Of a DNA stretch of 64,000 nucleotides, positions 19,453 through 27,464 are shown piece after piece. The notes below the pieces were generated by a model that made no database searches, had not been told where the DNA came from, and saw only the letters and a program-made list of their open reading frames with translations. The position numbers were made by a program, and so were the translations under genes. Source of the DNA: Streptomyces aquilus (GTDB lineage Bacteria > Actinomycetota > Actinomycetes > Streptomycetales > Streptomycetaceae); contig NZ_CP034463.1 in NCBI RefSeq assembly GCF_003955715.1, positions 1,550,001 through 1,614,000 on the forward strand, in the 5' to 3' direction. Each line of letters begins with the position of its first letter. The first letter of the stretch is position 1.

Positions 19453-19469
19453 GTTGCGGCAAGCGCAAC
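19453..19469. promoter_or_regulatory. Perfect 17-bp palindrome between KARI and LysR genes
   Basis: GTTGCG-GCAAG-CGCAAC: perfect 6-bp arms around 5 bp, containing the T-N11-A core expected for LysR-type regulators. It sits between the divergent starts. The arms match those of the dyad at 6126-6142 in the betaine island. Confidence 0.65.
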
Positions 19470-19514
19470 ATGTGAAGCGGCCTCTTGCAGGAGATGAAAG
19501 GCGCAGGTGATCTG

Positions 19515-20366
19515 GTGCGTGACGACCATCGGGAGCTGCGTCTTTTTCTGCACCTGGCGCAGTCGCTGAACTTCGGACGGACCAGCCTCGACTGTCATGT
19601 CAGCCCGGCGACGCTGACGCGGACCGTGCAGCGGCTGGAGGCGGATCTCGGGCACCGGCTCTTCGACCGGGGGCCGCGCGGGGTGTCCCTGACGGCCGAG
19701 GGGCATCGGTTCCGTGCATACGCCGTCCAGGCACTGGAGTTGTGGCGCTCCTACCGCGAGGAACATCCCGACCCGGCCGAACTGACCGGCCGGCTGGCCG
19801 TGTTCGCCACGGTGACCGCCTGCCAGGCGCTGCTGCCCGACCTGTTGGCCCCGTTCCGGGCCGCCCACCCCCAGGTACGGCTCGACCTGCGCACCGGCGA
19901 CGCGGCGGCGGCGCTGGCCCGGCTCGACGAGGGCGAGGTCGACGTCGCCGTGGCGGGCATCCCGGCACGGCTGCCCGAGCCCCTGGTGGGGCGGACCGTC
20001 GAGGTGACCGAGCTGGTCCTGGTCACCGCCCGGGACCGGCCCGACCCTGGCCTCGACGGGCCCTTCGTCCTCCCCCACCGCGGGCTCGTCCGGGACGCCG
20101 CCGACCGCTGGTTCCGGGCCCGCGGCAAAACGCCCGAGGTCGTCTGCGAACCTGACGGCCACGAAGGGCTGTTGACACTGGTCGCCCTCGGCTGCGGTAC
20201 GGGGGTGGTGCCGCGGCTGGTGCTGGAGCACAGTGCGGTGCGCGAACGGCTGGCGGTGCTTCCGGCGGACCCACCGCCCGAGCCGTTCCCGATCGGGTTG
20301 TGCGTACGACGGGCCGATCTGCGCAGGCCGCTGGTGGCCGCGCTGTGGAGCCTCACGGCTCCCTGA
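19515..20366 (+). CDS. LysR-family regulator (IlvY-like)
   Basis: 283 residues from GTG 19515: an N-terminal winged HTH (LRLFLHLAQSLNFGRTSLDCHVSPATLTRTVQRLE, near 8-42) and a LysR substrate-binding domain from about 80. The GTG places the HTH at the usual distance; ATG 19494 and TTG 19485 are alternatives. It is divergent from the class II ketol-acid reductoisomerase with a LysR-type palindrome between them, the layout of enterobacterial ilvY-ilvC. It is therefore probably the activator of that gene, sensing acetolactate or acetohydroxybutyrate. Inference from context and family. Confidence 0.85.
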   Translation: MRDDHRELRLFLHLAQSLNFGRTSLDCHVSPATLTRTVQRLEADLGHRLFDRGPRGVSLTAEGHRFRAYAVQALELWRSYREEHPDPAELTGRLAVFATVTACQALLPDLLAPFRAAHPQVRLDLRTGDAAAALARLDEGEVDVAVAGIPARLPEPLVGRTVEVTELVLVTARDRPDPGLDGPFVLPHRGLVRDAADRWFRARGKTPEVVCEPDGHEGLLTLVALGCGTGVVPRLVLEHSAVRERLAVLPADPPPEPFPIGLCVRRADLRRPLVAALWSLTAP

Positions 20367-20420
20367 CGTGCTCCACGTCGGAGCCCATGGAGCCTCACCG
20401 CCCCCTGAGGCGCTCCACGT
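20346..20420. repeat. 42-bp tandem duplication across convergent gene ends
   Basis: Copy 1 begins at 20346 and copy 2 at 20388. The first 33 bp of each agree at 29 positions (TGGAGCCTCAC...CCCTGA...GCTCCACGT). Copy 1 carries the LysR stop codon and copy 2 carries, on the other strand, the stop of the RpiB-like gene. Confidence 0.7.
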
Positions 20421-20829
20421 TCTCCCGGTCCTCCGGGTCCTCGCTGGCCTCGGCCGCGAACCACGCGTCGAGGATCTCCTTCATCAGCGGCTCGGACGTC
20501 AGGCGCAGGCCGAGGGCGAGGACGTTGGCGTCGTTCCAGCGGCGGGCGCCGTCCGCGGTGTAGGCGTCGGTGCACAGCGCGGCCCGCACGCCGGGGACCT
20601 TGTTCGCGGCGATCGACGCCCCCGTGCCGGTCCAGCAGCAGACGACCGCCTGGTCCGCCGTCCCGTCGGCGACCTCCCGGGCCGCCGCCTCCGAGCAGGC
20701 GGCCCACTGGGGGTCGGCGCCGGGCTGGAGGGCCCCGTGGGTGGTCACCTCATGGCCGCGTGCGCGCAGCTCGGCGACCAGGGCTCGCGCCACGGGTTCG
20801 TCCATGTCCGAGGAGACTGAGATCCGCAT
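20395..20829 (-). CDS. RpiB/LacA/LacB-family sugar-phosphate isomerase
   Basis: 144 residues with the RpiB fold: N-terminal MRISVSSDMDEPVARALVAELRARGHEV (position 1-28) and VVCCWTGTGASIAANKVPGVRAALCTD around 63-89, the nucleotide-like phosphate loop with a Cys/Thr active-site neighbourhood. Family members interconvert ribose/ribulose or galactose/tagatose phosphates. Residues normally deciding substrate are not clear, and an actinobacterial RpiB paralogue of unknown substrate is equally possible. Convergent with the LysR gene; the SDR gene lies 33 bp upstream on the same strand. Confidence 0.82.
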   Translation of the reverse strand: MRISVSSDMDEPVARALVAELRARGHEVTTHGALQPGADPQWAACSEAAAREVADGTADQAVVCCWTGTGASIAANKVPGVRAALCTDAYTADGARRWNDANVLALGLRLTSEPLMKEILDAWFAAEASEDPEDRENVERLRGR

Positions 20830-20862
20830 GGTCGCGAGCCTACGCGGATCACCAGGGCCAGA

Positions 20863-21570
20863 TCACCAGGGCAGGGTGCCCTGGGCGGCGAAGAAGCCGC
20901 CGGTCGGTCCGTCGGGGCCGCTCATGGCCATGCGGACGATGATCTCAGCGCCCTCCTCGACGCTCTGGGTGCCCGTGCGGCCGTTGAGGTCCGTCGCGGT
21001 GAAGCCCGGTTCGACGGCGTTGATCCTCATCTCCGGGAAGGCCTTCGCGTACTGCACGGTGATCATGTTGACGGTGGTCTTGGACGCCGGGTAGGCGATG
21101 GCCTGGTAGAAGTGGGCCGGCGAGTCCGGGTCCGACAGTGCGGTCAGGGAGGCCAGACCGCTGCTCACGTTCACCACGACAGGCGCCGCGGACCGCTGGA
21201 GCAGCGGGAGGAAGGCGTGGGTGACGCGGACGACGCCGAAGACGTTGGTCTCGAACACCGTGCGCATCTCGTCGGCGGTGGTGCCGGCGGCGGTCGGGAT
21301 GGCGTTGTCCGGGCCGCGCACCTCGATGCCGGCGTTGTTGACCAGGACGTCCAGGCCGCCCTCGGCCTCGACGGTCTTCGCGGCGGCCTGGACGGAGGCG
21401 TCGTCGGTGACGTCGAGCTGGACGAAGCGGGCGCCCAGCTGTTCGGCGGCACGGCGGCCGCGTTCGGCGTCGCGGGCGCCGATGTAGACGGTGTGACCTG
21501 CTGCGACGAGCCGGCGTGCGGTCTCGAAGCCCAGGCCCTTGTTCGCTCCGGTGATCAGTGTGGTGGTCAT
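20863..21570 (-). CDS. Short-chain dehydrogenase/reductase
   Basis: 235-residue classical SDR: cofactor motif TGANKGLG (residues 7-14), NNAG near 87, catalytic Ser in VVNVSSG and YxxxK as YPASK near 165. The GARDAER segment after the second strand suggests NADP preference. It acts on an unknown carbonyl or alcohol. Divergent from an XRE-family regulator with a palindrome in the 101-bp intergenic region, so it is probably that regulator's target. Confidence 0.9.
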   Translation of the reverse strand: MTTTLITGANKGLGFETARRLVAAGHTVYIGARDAERGRRAAEQLGARFVQLDVTDDASVQAAAKTVEAEGGLDVLVNNAGIEVRGPDNAIPTAAGTTADEMRTVFETNVFGVVRVTHAFLPLLQRSAAPVVVNVSSGLASLTALSDPDSPAHFYQAIAYPASKTTVNMITVQYAKAFPEMRINAVEPGFTATDLNGRTGTQSVEEGAEIIVRMAMSGPDGPTGGFFAAQGTLPW

Positions 21571-21619
21571 GGCTTCACCCTCCCTCCGGCCCGGGCGGGC
21601 AGCCAGACGACTCTTCTTC

Positions 21620-21632
21620 CTGGGACTCCCAG
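21620..21632. promoter_or_regulatory. Palindrome CTGGGA-C-TCCCAG between SDR and XRE genes
   Basis: Perfect 6-bp arms around one base, centred between the divergent starts at 21570 and 21672; a possible operator for the XRE-family regulator. Short, so it could be chance. Confidence 0.35.
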
Positions 21633-21671
21633 TACCAGGCGGCCGCCCGCCCGGCGCGGTTCACTGGGGGC

Positions 21672-22511
21672 ATGACGACGACGGAACTGGGGCAGGCACT
21701 GCGCCGCTGGCGGGACCGGGTCGCGCCGCAGACCGCGGGGCTGCCGGCCGGCGGACAGCGGCGCGCGGCGGGGTTGCGGCGCGAGGAGCTGGCGCTGCTG
21801 GCGGGGATCTCGGTCGACTACGTCACCCGGCTCGAACAGGGCCGGGCGGCCAACCCGTCCGGGCAGGTCGTCGAGGCGCTCGCCCGGGCGCTGCGGCTGT
21901 CGGGGGACGAGCGGGAGTATCTGTTCCGGCTGGCCGGGCTGGTGCCGCCGGGGCCCGAGACGGTGCCCGGGTACATCACGCCGAGCGTCCAGCGGCTGCT
22001 GGACCGGCTCGTGGACACGCCCGTCGGCGTGTCCGACGCGGCGATGACGCTGCTCGTGGCCAACCCGATGTACGCGGCGCTGATGGGTGATCCGTCGGGC
22101 TTGCGCGGCTTCGAGCGCAACGGGGTGTGGCGCAACTTCACCGGTGCGCCCACCCGGGTCCGGCACACCCCGCAGGAGCGGCGCGACTTCGAGGCCGGGA
22201 TGGTCGCGGAGCTGCGGGCGACGTACGGCCGCTATCCCGCCGACCGGCAACTGCGGCGGATGGTGGCGGAGTTGAGGGCGCGCAGTGAGCGGTTCGCCGA
22301 GCTGTGGGACGCGGGGGTCGTCGGCCGGCTGGAGGGCTCGCGCAAGACGATCGAGCACCCCCATGTGGGGCTGCTGACGCTGGACTGCGATCTGCTCCGG
22401 GTGGAGGGCAACGACCTGCACATCCTGGTGTATTCGGCGGAGCCGGGCACCGAGGAGGCCGAGAAGCTGGCGCTGCTCTCCGTCCTCGGGACCCAGTCAC
22501 TGGTGGGCTAG
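21672..22511 (+). CDS. XRE-family regulator with MmyB-type ligand domain
   Basis: 279 residues. The N-terminal HTH_XRE (about 5-75) contains the characteristic RRAAGLRREELALLAGISVDYVTRLEQGRA run, listed here by position 28-60, followed by an MmyB-like PAS/lipid-binding domain (about 100-275). Such proteins are common in Streptomyces beside an SDR or other oxidoreductase they control. ATG at 21672. Its stop codon directly abuts an inverted-repeat element at 22512. Confidence 0.88.
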   Translation: MTTTELGQALRRWRDRVAPQTAGLPAGGQRRAAGLRREELALLAGISVDYVTRLEQGRAANPSGQVVEALARALRLSGDEREYLFRLAGLVPPGPETVPGYITPSVQRLLDRLVDTPVGVSDAAMTLLVANPMYAALMGDPSGLRGFERNGVWRNFTGAPTRVRHTPQERRDFEAGMVAELRATYGRYPADRQLRRMVAELRARSERFAELWDAGVVGRLEGSRKTIEHPHVGLLTLDCDLLRVEGNDLHILVYSAEPGTEEAEKLALLSVLGTQSLVG

Positions 22512-22575
22512 GGGCCTGTCTGCCGAGCGTGCGTGCCAGGCGTCGCGCGGCAGGCGGGAATTGTCAGACAGGCCC
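22512..22575. repeat. 64-bp inverted-repeat (MITE-like) element
   Basis: Perfect 11-bp terminal inverted repeats GGGCCTGTCTG (22512-22522) and CAGACAGGCCC (22565-22575) around 42 bp. The left end starts one base after the XRE stop codon. The right end encodes the last three residues and stop of the ROK protein. From memory, similar small elements occur in many Streptomyces genomes. Transcribed, it would fold as a bidirectional terminator. Confidence 0.6.
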
Positions 22576-23808
22576 GAGGGCCCTGAGCGGGTCGTCCAGC
22601 ACCGGCTGCCACGCCAACTCGGCCGCGCCGACCAGGCTGTTGTGGTCCAGGGTGCACGCCAGGATCGGCACGCCGCCGCTCTGCCCCCACAGGCTGCGGT
22701 CGGCGACGACCGCGCGCAGCCGGTCGGGATCGGCGGCGAGGAGGGTGCGGTGCAGGCCGCCGAGGATGATGCGGTCGGGGTTGAGGATGTTCACCAGCCC
22801 GGCCAGGCCCAGTCCCAGGCGGTCGATGAGGGTCTCGGCGGCGGTGCGGACGGTCGGGTCGTCGTAGTGGTCGCGGATCAGTTCGATGGCCTGCTGGAGC
22901 AGGGACACCACGGGTCCCGGCTCGCGCCCCGCGGCCGTGAGGAGCGCCAGCGGGTCGGCCTCGACGTCGAGGCAGCCGCGGCTGCCGCAGTGGCAGGGGC
23001 GGCCCTCGGGGTTGACGGTGAGGTGCCCGACCTCCAGCGCCAGGCCCGAACTGCCCGTGTGCAGACGGCCGTCGAGGACGAGCGCGCCGCCGACGCCCCG
23101 GTGTCCGGTGGCCACGCAGAGCAGGTCGCGGGCGCCGCGCCCGGCGCCGTGCCGGTGCTCGGCGAGTGCGGCGAGGTTGACGTCGTTGCCCGCGAACGCC
23201 GGTCCGCTGATGCCGGCCGCGCGCACGCACTCGGCGAAGATCCGGCGCACGGGGGCGCCGACGGGCCAGGCCAGGTGGAGCGGGTTGAGCGCGCTGCCGT
23301 CGGGTTCGGCGACCGCGGACGGCACGGCGAGGCCGGCGCCGACGCAGCGGAGGCCGGTGGTGCGCAGCAGGTCGGCGCCGGCCTCGACGACCGAGCCGAT
23401 GATCTTCGCCGGGTCGGCGTCGACGGTCTCGCGGGCGGGTGCGGTGGCGGCGATCCGGCCGCCGAGTCCGACCAGCGCCGCGCGGAATCCGTCGGCGTGC
23501 ACCTGGGCGGCCAGGACGACGGGCCCGTCCTCGGCGACCGCGAGGCGGTGCGAGGGCCGGCCCTGGGAACCGGCGGCGGCGCCGGGCCGGGCGTCGACCC
23601 TGATCAGTCCGAGGGCCTCCAGCTCGGCGGCGACGGCTCCGGCCGTGGCCCGGGTCACGCCGAGTTCGGCGGTGAGCACGGCCCGGGTCGGGGCGCGTCC
23701 GGTGTGCACGAGCTCCAGCGCGGGCCCGAGCGCACCGCGCCCCCGGTCCAACCGCGTCCTCGAGGTGGTCCCTTCCCCCGCCGGCCGGGGGTCCGCGTTG
23801 CCGCTCAT
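22564..23808 (-). CDS. ROK-family transcriptional repressor
   Basis: 414 residues: an N-terminal winged HTH (about 35-85, TRAVLTAELGVTRATAGAVAAELEALGLI) and a ROK sugar-kinase-like domain from about 100. The zinc-binding Cys cluster of ROK proteins is present in CHCGSRGCLDVEA near 300, and the glycine-rich phosphate motif is degenerate, as in XylR/NagC-type repressors. It probably senses a sugar. The C-terminal GPV and stop are supplied by the inverted-repeat element at 22512-22575, so the original end may be altered. The AlkB-like gene lies 36 bp upstream on the same strand. Confidence 0.88.
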   Translation of the reverse strand: MSGNADPRPAGEGTTSRTRLDRGRGALGPALELVHTGRAPTRAVLTAELGVTRATAGAVAAELEALGLIRVDARPGAAAGSQGRPSHRLAVAEDGPVVLAAQVHADGFRAALVGLGGRIAATAPARETVDADPAKIIGSVVEAGADLLRTTGLRCVGAGLAVPSAVAEPDGSALNPLHLAWPVGAPVRRIFAECVRAAGISGPAFAGNDVNLAALAEHRHGAGRGARDLLCVATGHRGVGGALVLDGRLHTGSSGLALEVGHLTVNPEGRPCHCGSRGCLDVEADPLALLTAAGREPGPVVSLLQQAIELIRDHYDDPTVRTAAETLIDRLGLGLAGLVNILNPDRIILGGLHRTLLAADPDRLRAVVADRSLWGQSGGVPILACTLDHNSLVGAAELAWQPVLDDPLRALGPV

Positions 23809-23844
23809 GAGGGCGAGTCTCCCATGATCCGCTGCGCGGGCCGC

Positions 23845-24486
23845 CTACCGGCCACTGACTCTCAGCGTGATGTTCAGCCGCCCGGTCAGCCCCAACTCCG
23901 GCGGCGCCGTGCCCGGGTACACCTTCGGTACGCCGTGGTGGGCGAGCCGCGCAGGCCCTCCGAAGACGAACAGGTCCCCGCTGCGCAGCTCCACGTCCGT
24001 GTAGGGCCGGGTCCGCGTCTCGGTGTTCCCGAACCGGAAGACACACGTGTCACCGAGGCTGAAGGACACGACCGGCGCGTCCGACTGCTCGTCGCTGTCG
24101 CGGTGCATGCCCATGCGGGCGTCGCCGTCGTAGAAGTTGATCAGTGCGATGTCGTACGGCGGAGGCGTCACCCCGAGGGCCTCCCGCGCCGCGGCACGTC
24201 CCAGTTCCCCGAGCCACGCCGGGAAGGGCTTCACCGGGGAGCCGTCGCCGTCGACGACCGTGCGGGCGTAGCCGTACGGGTACCAGTGCCACCCCAGGCA
24301 CACCTGCCGGGCGGTCATCGTGCCGCCGCCGGGTGTGCGCACCGTCCGCAGCCCGGCCGGCGGGCGGGCCCAGTCCCGGCAGGCCGCCAGCAGCTCCCGT
24401 TGGCGTGCGGCGTCGAGCCAGTCGGGCACGTGCACCGCGCCCGGCGCGACCTCCGTACGGGACCTGGGGAACAGCTCGGCGTCCAT
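23845..24486 (-). CDS. alkB: AlkB-type 2-oxoglutarate/Fe(II) dioxygenase
   Basis: 213-residue AlkB homologue, probably reversing alkyl damage on DNA or RNA. Iron ligands are His and Asp in MGMHRDSDE and the distal His in ARLAHHGV; the 2-oxoglutarate-binding Arg and substrate Arg are in GRLNITLR. NFYDGDARMGMH precedes the site, as in bacterial AlkB. The start is ATG 24486 or, 9 bp upstream, 24495; AGGATGG favours 24486. Divergent from rlmG, with 73 bp between starts. Confidence 0.9.
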   Translation of the reverse strand: MDAELFPRSRTEVAPGAVHVPDWLDAARQRELLAACRDWARPPAGLRTVRTPGGGTMTARQVCLGWHWYPYGYARTVVDGDGSPVKPFPAWLGELGRAAAREALGVTPPPYDIALINFYDGDARMGMHRDSDEQSDAPVVSFSLGDTCVFRFGNTETRTRPYTDVELRSGDLFVFGGPARLAHHGVPKVYPGTAPPELGLTGRLNITLRVSGR

Positions 24487-24559
24487 GCACACCATCCTGA
24501 CAAGAGGCGCTGAGCTGCGGCTCCGCCGGCGTCCCCGGGTCGCTTAGCCTGGACGCACG

Positions 24560-25699
24560 ATGAACGACCGTATGACGACGCCCTGGGGCGAGCTGACGCT
24601 GGCCCGATTTCCCGATGACCCGCGTGACCGGCTGCGTGCCTGGGACGCCTCCGACGAGTACCTGCTGCGGCACCTGCGGGAGGTCCCGCTGTCCGGCACG
24701 GTCGTGGTCCTCGGCGACCGCTGGGGCGCCCTGGTGACAGCGCTGGCCGCGCACGGGCCGACGCAGATCACGGACTCGTACCTGAGCCAGGAGGCGACCC
24801 GGGCGAACCTCGCCCGCAACGGTGTCGAGACCGGTGCGGTACGGCTGCTCACGACCCAGGACCCGCCGCCGGGACGGATCGACGTGCTGCTGGTGCGGGT
24901 GCCGAAGAGCCTGGCCCTGCTGGAGGACCAGCTGCTGCGCCTCGCGCCCGGGGTGCACGAGGACACGGTCGTCGTCGGCACCGGCATGGTGAAGGAGATC
25001 CACACCTCCACGCTGAAGCTCTTCGAGCGGATCATCGGCCCGACCCGCACCTCCCTCGCCGAGAAGAAGGCCCGGCTGATCTTCAGCACCCCGGACCCGT
25101 CCGGCGAGACCGCCGCCACCCCGTGGCCGTACAGCTACGCCCTGCCCGAGGGCATCGGACCGGTCTCCGGGCGCACCGTCGTCAACCACGCGGGCGTCTT
25201 CTGTGCCGACCGGCTCGACATCGGCACCCGGTTCTTCCTGGGCCATCTGCCGGACAGCAGGGGCGGCCGGCGCGTCGTGGACCTCGGCTGCGGCAACGGA
25301 GTGGTGGGGACGGCGGTGGCGCTGGCGAATCCCCAGGCCGAGGTGCTGTTCGTCGACGAGTCGTTCCAGGCGGTGGCCTCCGCGGAGGCCACGTACAAGG
25401 CGAACGACGTGCCGGGGCATGCCGAGTTCCGGGTCGGGGACGGGCTGAGCGGGGTGCCGGACGGGAGTGTGGACCTCGTGCTCAACAATCCGCCGTTCCA
25501 CTCCCATCAGGCCACGACCGACGCCACCGCGCGCCGGATGTTCGCCGACGCCCGGCGCGCGTTGCGGCCGGGCGGCGAGCTGTGGGTGGTCGGCAACCGT
25601 CACCTGGGGTACCACGTGACGCTGCGGCGGTTGTTCGGGAACAGCGAACTGGTCGCCGGCGACCCGAAGTTCGTGGTGCTCAGGGCCGTCAGGAAGTAG
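24560..25699 (+). CDS. rlmG: 23S rRNA m2G methyltransferase RlmG-like
   Basis: 379 residues with two Rossmann-like halves, as in RlmG/RsmC. The N-terminal half (about 1-185) is a pseudo-methyltransferase. The C-terminal half carries the SAM motif VVDLGCGNGVVG (about 237-248) and catalytic NNPPFH (about 312-317), marking exocyclic N2-guanine methylation. The E. coli homologue modifies G1835 of 23S rRNA. Its 3' end overlaps the convergent aldolase gene by 11 bp. Confidence 0.88.
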   Translation: MNDRMTTPWGELTLARFPDDPRDRLRAWDASDEYLLRHLREVPLSGTVVVLGDRWGALVTALAAHGPTQITDSYLSQEATRANLARNGVETGAVRLLTTQDPPPGRIDVLLVRVPKSLALLEDQLLRLAPGVHEDTVVVGTGMVKEIHTSTLKLFERIIGPTRTSLAEKKARLIFSTPDPSGETAATPWPYSYALPEGIGPVSGRTVVNHAGVFCADRLDIGTRFFLGHLPDSRGGRRVVDLGCGNGVVGTAVALANPQAEVLFVDESFQAVASAEATYKANDVPGHAEFRVGDGLSGVPDGSVDLVLNNPPFHSHQATTDATARRMFADARRALRPGGELWVVGNRHLGYHVTLRRLFGNSELVAGDPKFVVLRAVRK

Positions 25700-26549
25700 C
25701 CCGGCCGAGCAGCTGGACGGTCCGCTCCACCTCCCTCGCCATCGCCTCCCGTCCCACGGCCAGGTACGTGCGGGCGTCGACCGCCTTGGGGTGGGCGCCG
25801 AGGTACTCCCGTACGGCTCCGGTGAAGGCGATGTTGAGGGCGGTGCCGATGTTGACCTTGGTGATGCCGCCGGTGACGGCCGCGGTGAGTTCGTCGTCGG
25901 GCACGCCGGACGAACCGTGCAGGACGAGCGGCACGTCGAGCGCCGCGGCCAGGCGTTTGATGAGGTCGTGGTCGAGGGCGGCGGTCCGGGTCGTCATGGC
26001 GTGCGTGCTGCCGACGGCCACCGCCAGGGCGTCCACGCCGGAGTCGGCGACGAAGGCGCGGGCCTCGGCGGGGTCGGTGCGGGCACCGGGGGCGTGGGCG
26101 TCCAGCGGAGGTTCCCCGTTCTTGCCGCCGACCTGCCCCAACTCGGCCTCGATCCACAGGCCTTGGGCGTGCGCCCAGTCGGCCGCGGCGCGGGTGGCGG
26201 CGAGGTTCTCGGCGTAGGGCAGCCGGGCGGCATCGTACATCACGGAGCTGAACCCGGCGTCCGCCGCCTGCCGCAGCAGGTCGTCGCTCTGGACGTGGTC
26301 GAGGTGCAACCCGACGGGGACGGCGGCACGTTCGGCCACCGCGACGGCGGCACGGGCCAGGGGGTGCAGCCGCCCCCGCCTGAACTTGACGGCGTTCTCG
26401 CTCACTTGGAGGACGACGGGGGCGGCCGCCGACTCGGCGCCGGCGACGACCGCCTCGACGTGTTCGAGCGTGACGACGTTGAAGGCGGCGACGGCACAGT
26501 GCGCGGCGGCGGCAGCGGCGACCAGGTCGCCGGTGGGGACAAGAGGCAC
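25689..26549 (-). CDS. Class II fructose/tagatose-bisphosphate-type aldolase
   Basis: 286-residue zinc aldolase of the FbaA/GatY/KbaY family. Seen: AFNVVTLEHVEAVV near 22-35, zinc His in GLHLDHVQSDD, zinc ligand region LHGSSGVPDDEL, and the phosphate-binding NIGTALN. GTG at 26549 with CAGGAG 6 bp upstream. It follows an SIS sugar-isomerase gene by 2 bp, and a DeoR regulator is divergent from that operon. The set resembles amino-sugar or tagatose (aga/gat) catabolism, so the substrate is probably tagatose- or another ketose-1,6-bisphosphate. Confidence 0.87.
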   Translation of the reverse strand: MPLVPTGDLVAAAAAAHCAVAAFNVVTLEHVEAVVAGAESAAAPVVLQVSENAVKFRRGRLHPLARAAVAVAERAAVPVGLHLDHVQSDDLLRQAADAGFSSVMYDAARLPYAENLAATRAAADWAHAQGLWIEAELGQVGGKNGEPPLDAHAPGARTDPAEARAFVADSGVDALAVAVGSTHAMTTRTAALDHDLIKRLAAALDVPLVLHGSSGVPDDELTAAVTGGITKVNIGTALNIAFTGAVREYLGAHPKAVDARTYLAVGREAMAREVERTVQLLGRATS

Positions 26550-26551
26550 GG

Positions 26552-27442
26552 CTACTCCTGCGCGCCGGCGAGGATCACCGAGCGGGTGAGGTGGCGCGGC
26601 CGGTCCGGGTCGAGGCCCCGGGCGGCCGCGACGGCCACGGCGAGCCGCTGGGCGCGGACCAGTTCGGCGAGCGGGTCGAGGCCGCCGTCCACCCACAGCG
26701 CTCCGGTGCCCCGCACCTGTTCGGCCAGGCCCTCGGGCGCGTCGCCGAACATCCAGGTCGCGGTGCCCTTGGTCGTGATGCTGATGGGGCCGTGCCGGTA
26801 CTCCATCGCCGGGTAGGCCTCGGTCCAGGACAGCGCGGCCTCGCGCATCTTCAGGCCGGCCTCGTTGGCCAGGCCCACGGTCCAGCCGCGGCCGAGGAAG
26901 GTGAACTGCGTGCAGTCGACGAGGCCTTGGGGCAGCGGGTCGGCGAGTGCGGTGCGGGCGTCGGTGACGGCTGCCTCGGTGTGCAGTCCGAGGTGGGCGC
27001 GGAGCAGGGTCAGCGCGGTCGTCGCGAACCTGGTCTGCACGACGGACCGTTCGTCCGCGTAGTCGAGCACCACGACGTCGTCCGCGGCGGCCATCACGGG
27101 GGTGTGCGGGTCGGCGGTGATCGCCGTGGTGCGGGTCCGCCCCTTCAACCGGCCGAGCAGTTCCAGGACTTCGGTGGTGGTGCCGGACCGGGTCAGGGCG
27201 ACGACCCGGTCGTACGGCCGCCCCTGCGGGAACTCCGACGCGGCGAAGGCGTCGGTCTCGCCCTGCCCCGCGCCCTCGCGCAGCGCGGCCGCGGACTGCG
27301 CCATGAAGTACGACGTGCCGCACCCCACGATCGCGACCCGCTCCCCCGGCACCGGCAGCACCCCGCGGTGTCCGTCCGCCTCGGCCGCCGCGCGGGTCCA
27401 GCACTCGGGCTGGCTCGTCAGCTCGTCCTCGACATGCGTCAT
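26552..27442 (-). CDS. SIS-domain sugar isomerase/deaminase (AgaS-like)
   Basis: 296 residues with two SIS domains. Domain one (about 30-160) contains GCGTSYFMAQSAA and ALTRSGTTTEVLELL; domain two (about 165-290) contains FLGRGWTVGLANEAGLKMREAAL and EYRHGPISIT, the GlmS-type sugar-phosphate motifs. Family members isomerise or deaminate galactosamine- or glucosamine-6-phosphate. It is first in an operon with the class II aldolase, under the divergent DeoR regulator. Confidence 0.85.
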   Translation of the reverse strand: MTHVEDELTSQPECWTRAAAEADGHRGVLPVPGERVAIVGCGTSYFMAQSAAALREGAGQGETDAFAASEFPQGRPYDRVVALTRSGTTTEVLELLGRLKGRTRTTAITADPHTPVMAAADDVVVLDYADERSVVQTRFATTALTLLRAHLGLHTEAAVTDARTALADPLPQGLVDCTQFTFLGRGWTVGLANEAGLKMREAALSWTEAYPAMEYRHGPISITTKGTATWMFGDAPEGLAEQVRGTGALWVDGGLDPLAELVRAQRLAVAVAAARGLDPDRPRHLTRSVILAGAQE

Positions 27443-27464
27443 GTCGTTGCCCCTCCCCTGGATA

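Noticed and set aside
19427..19471. Upstream ATG (19471) for the ketol-acid reductoisomerase
   Set aside because: It lies on the edge of the 17-bp palindrome, and the extra 15 residues are not family-like. The AAGAGG upstream keeps it as a minor alternative.
22512..22575. Inverted repeats considered as ends of a full insertion sequence
   Set aside because: Only 42 bp between the arms and no transposase frame; at most a MITE-like element or a long terminator stem.
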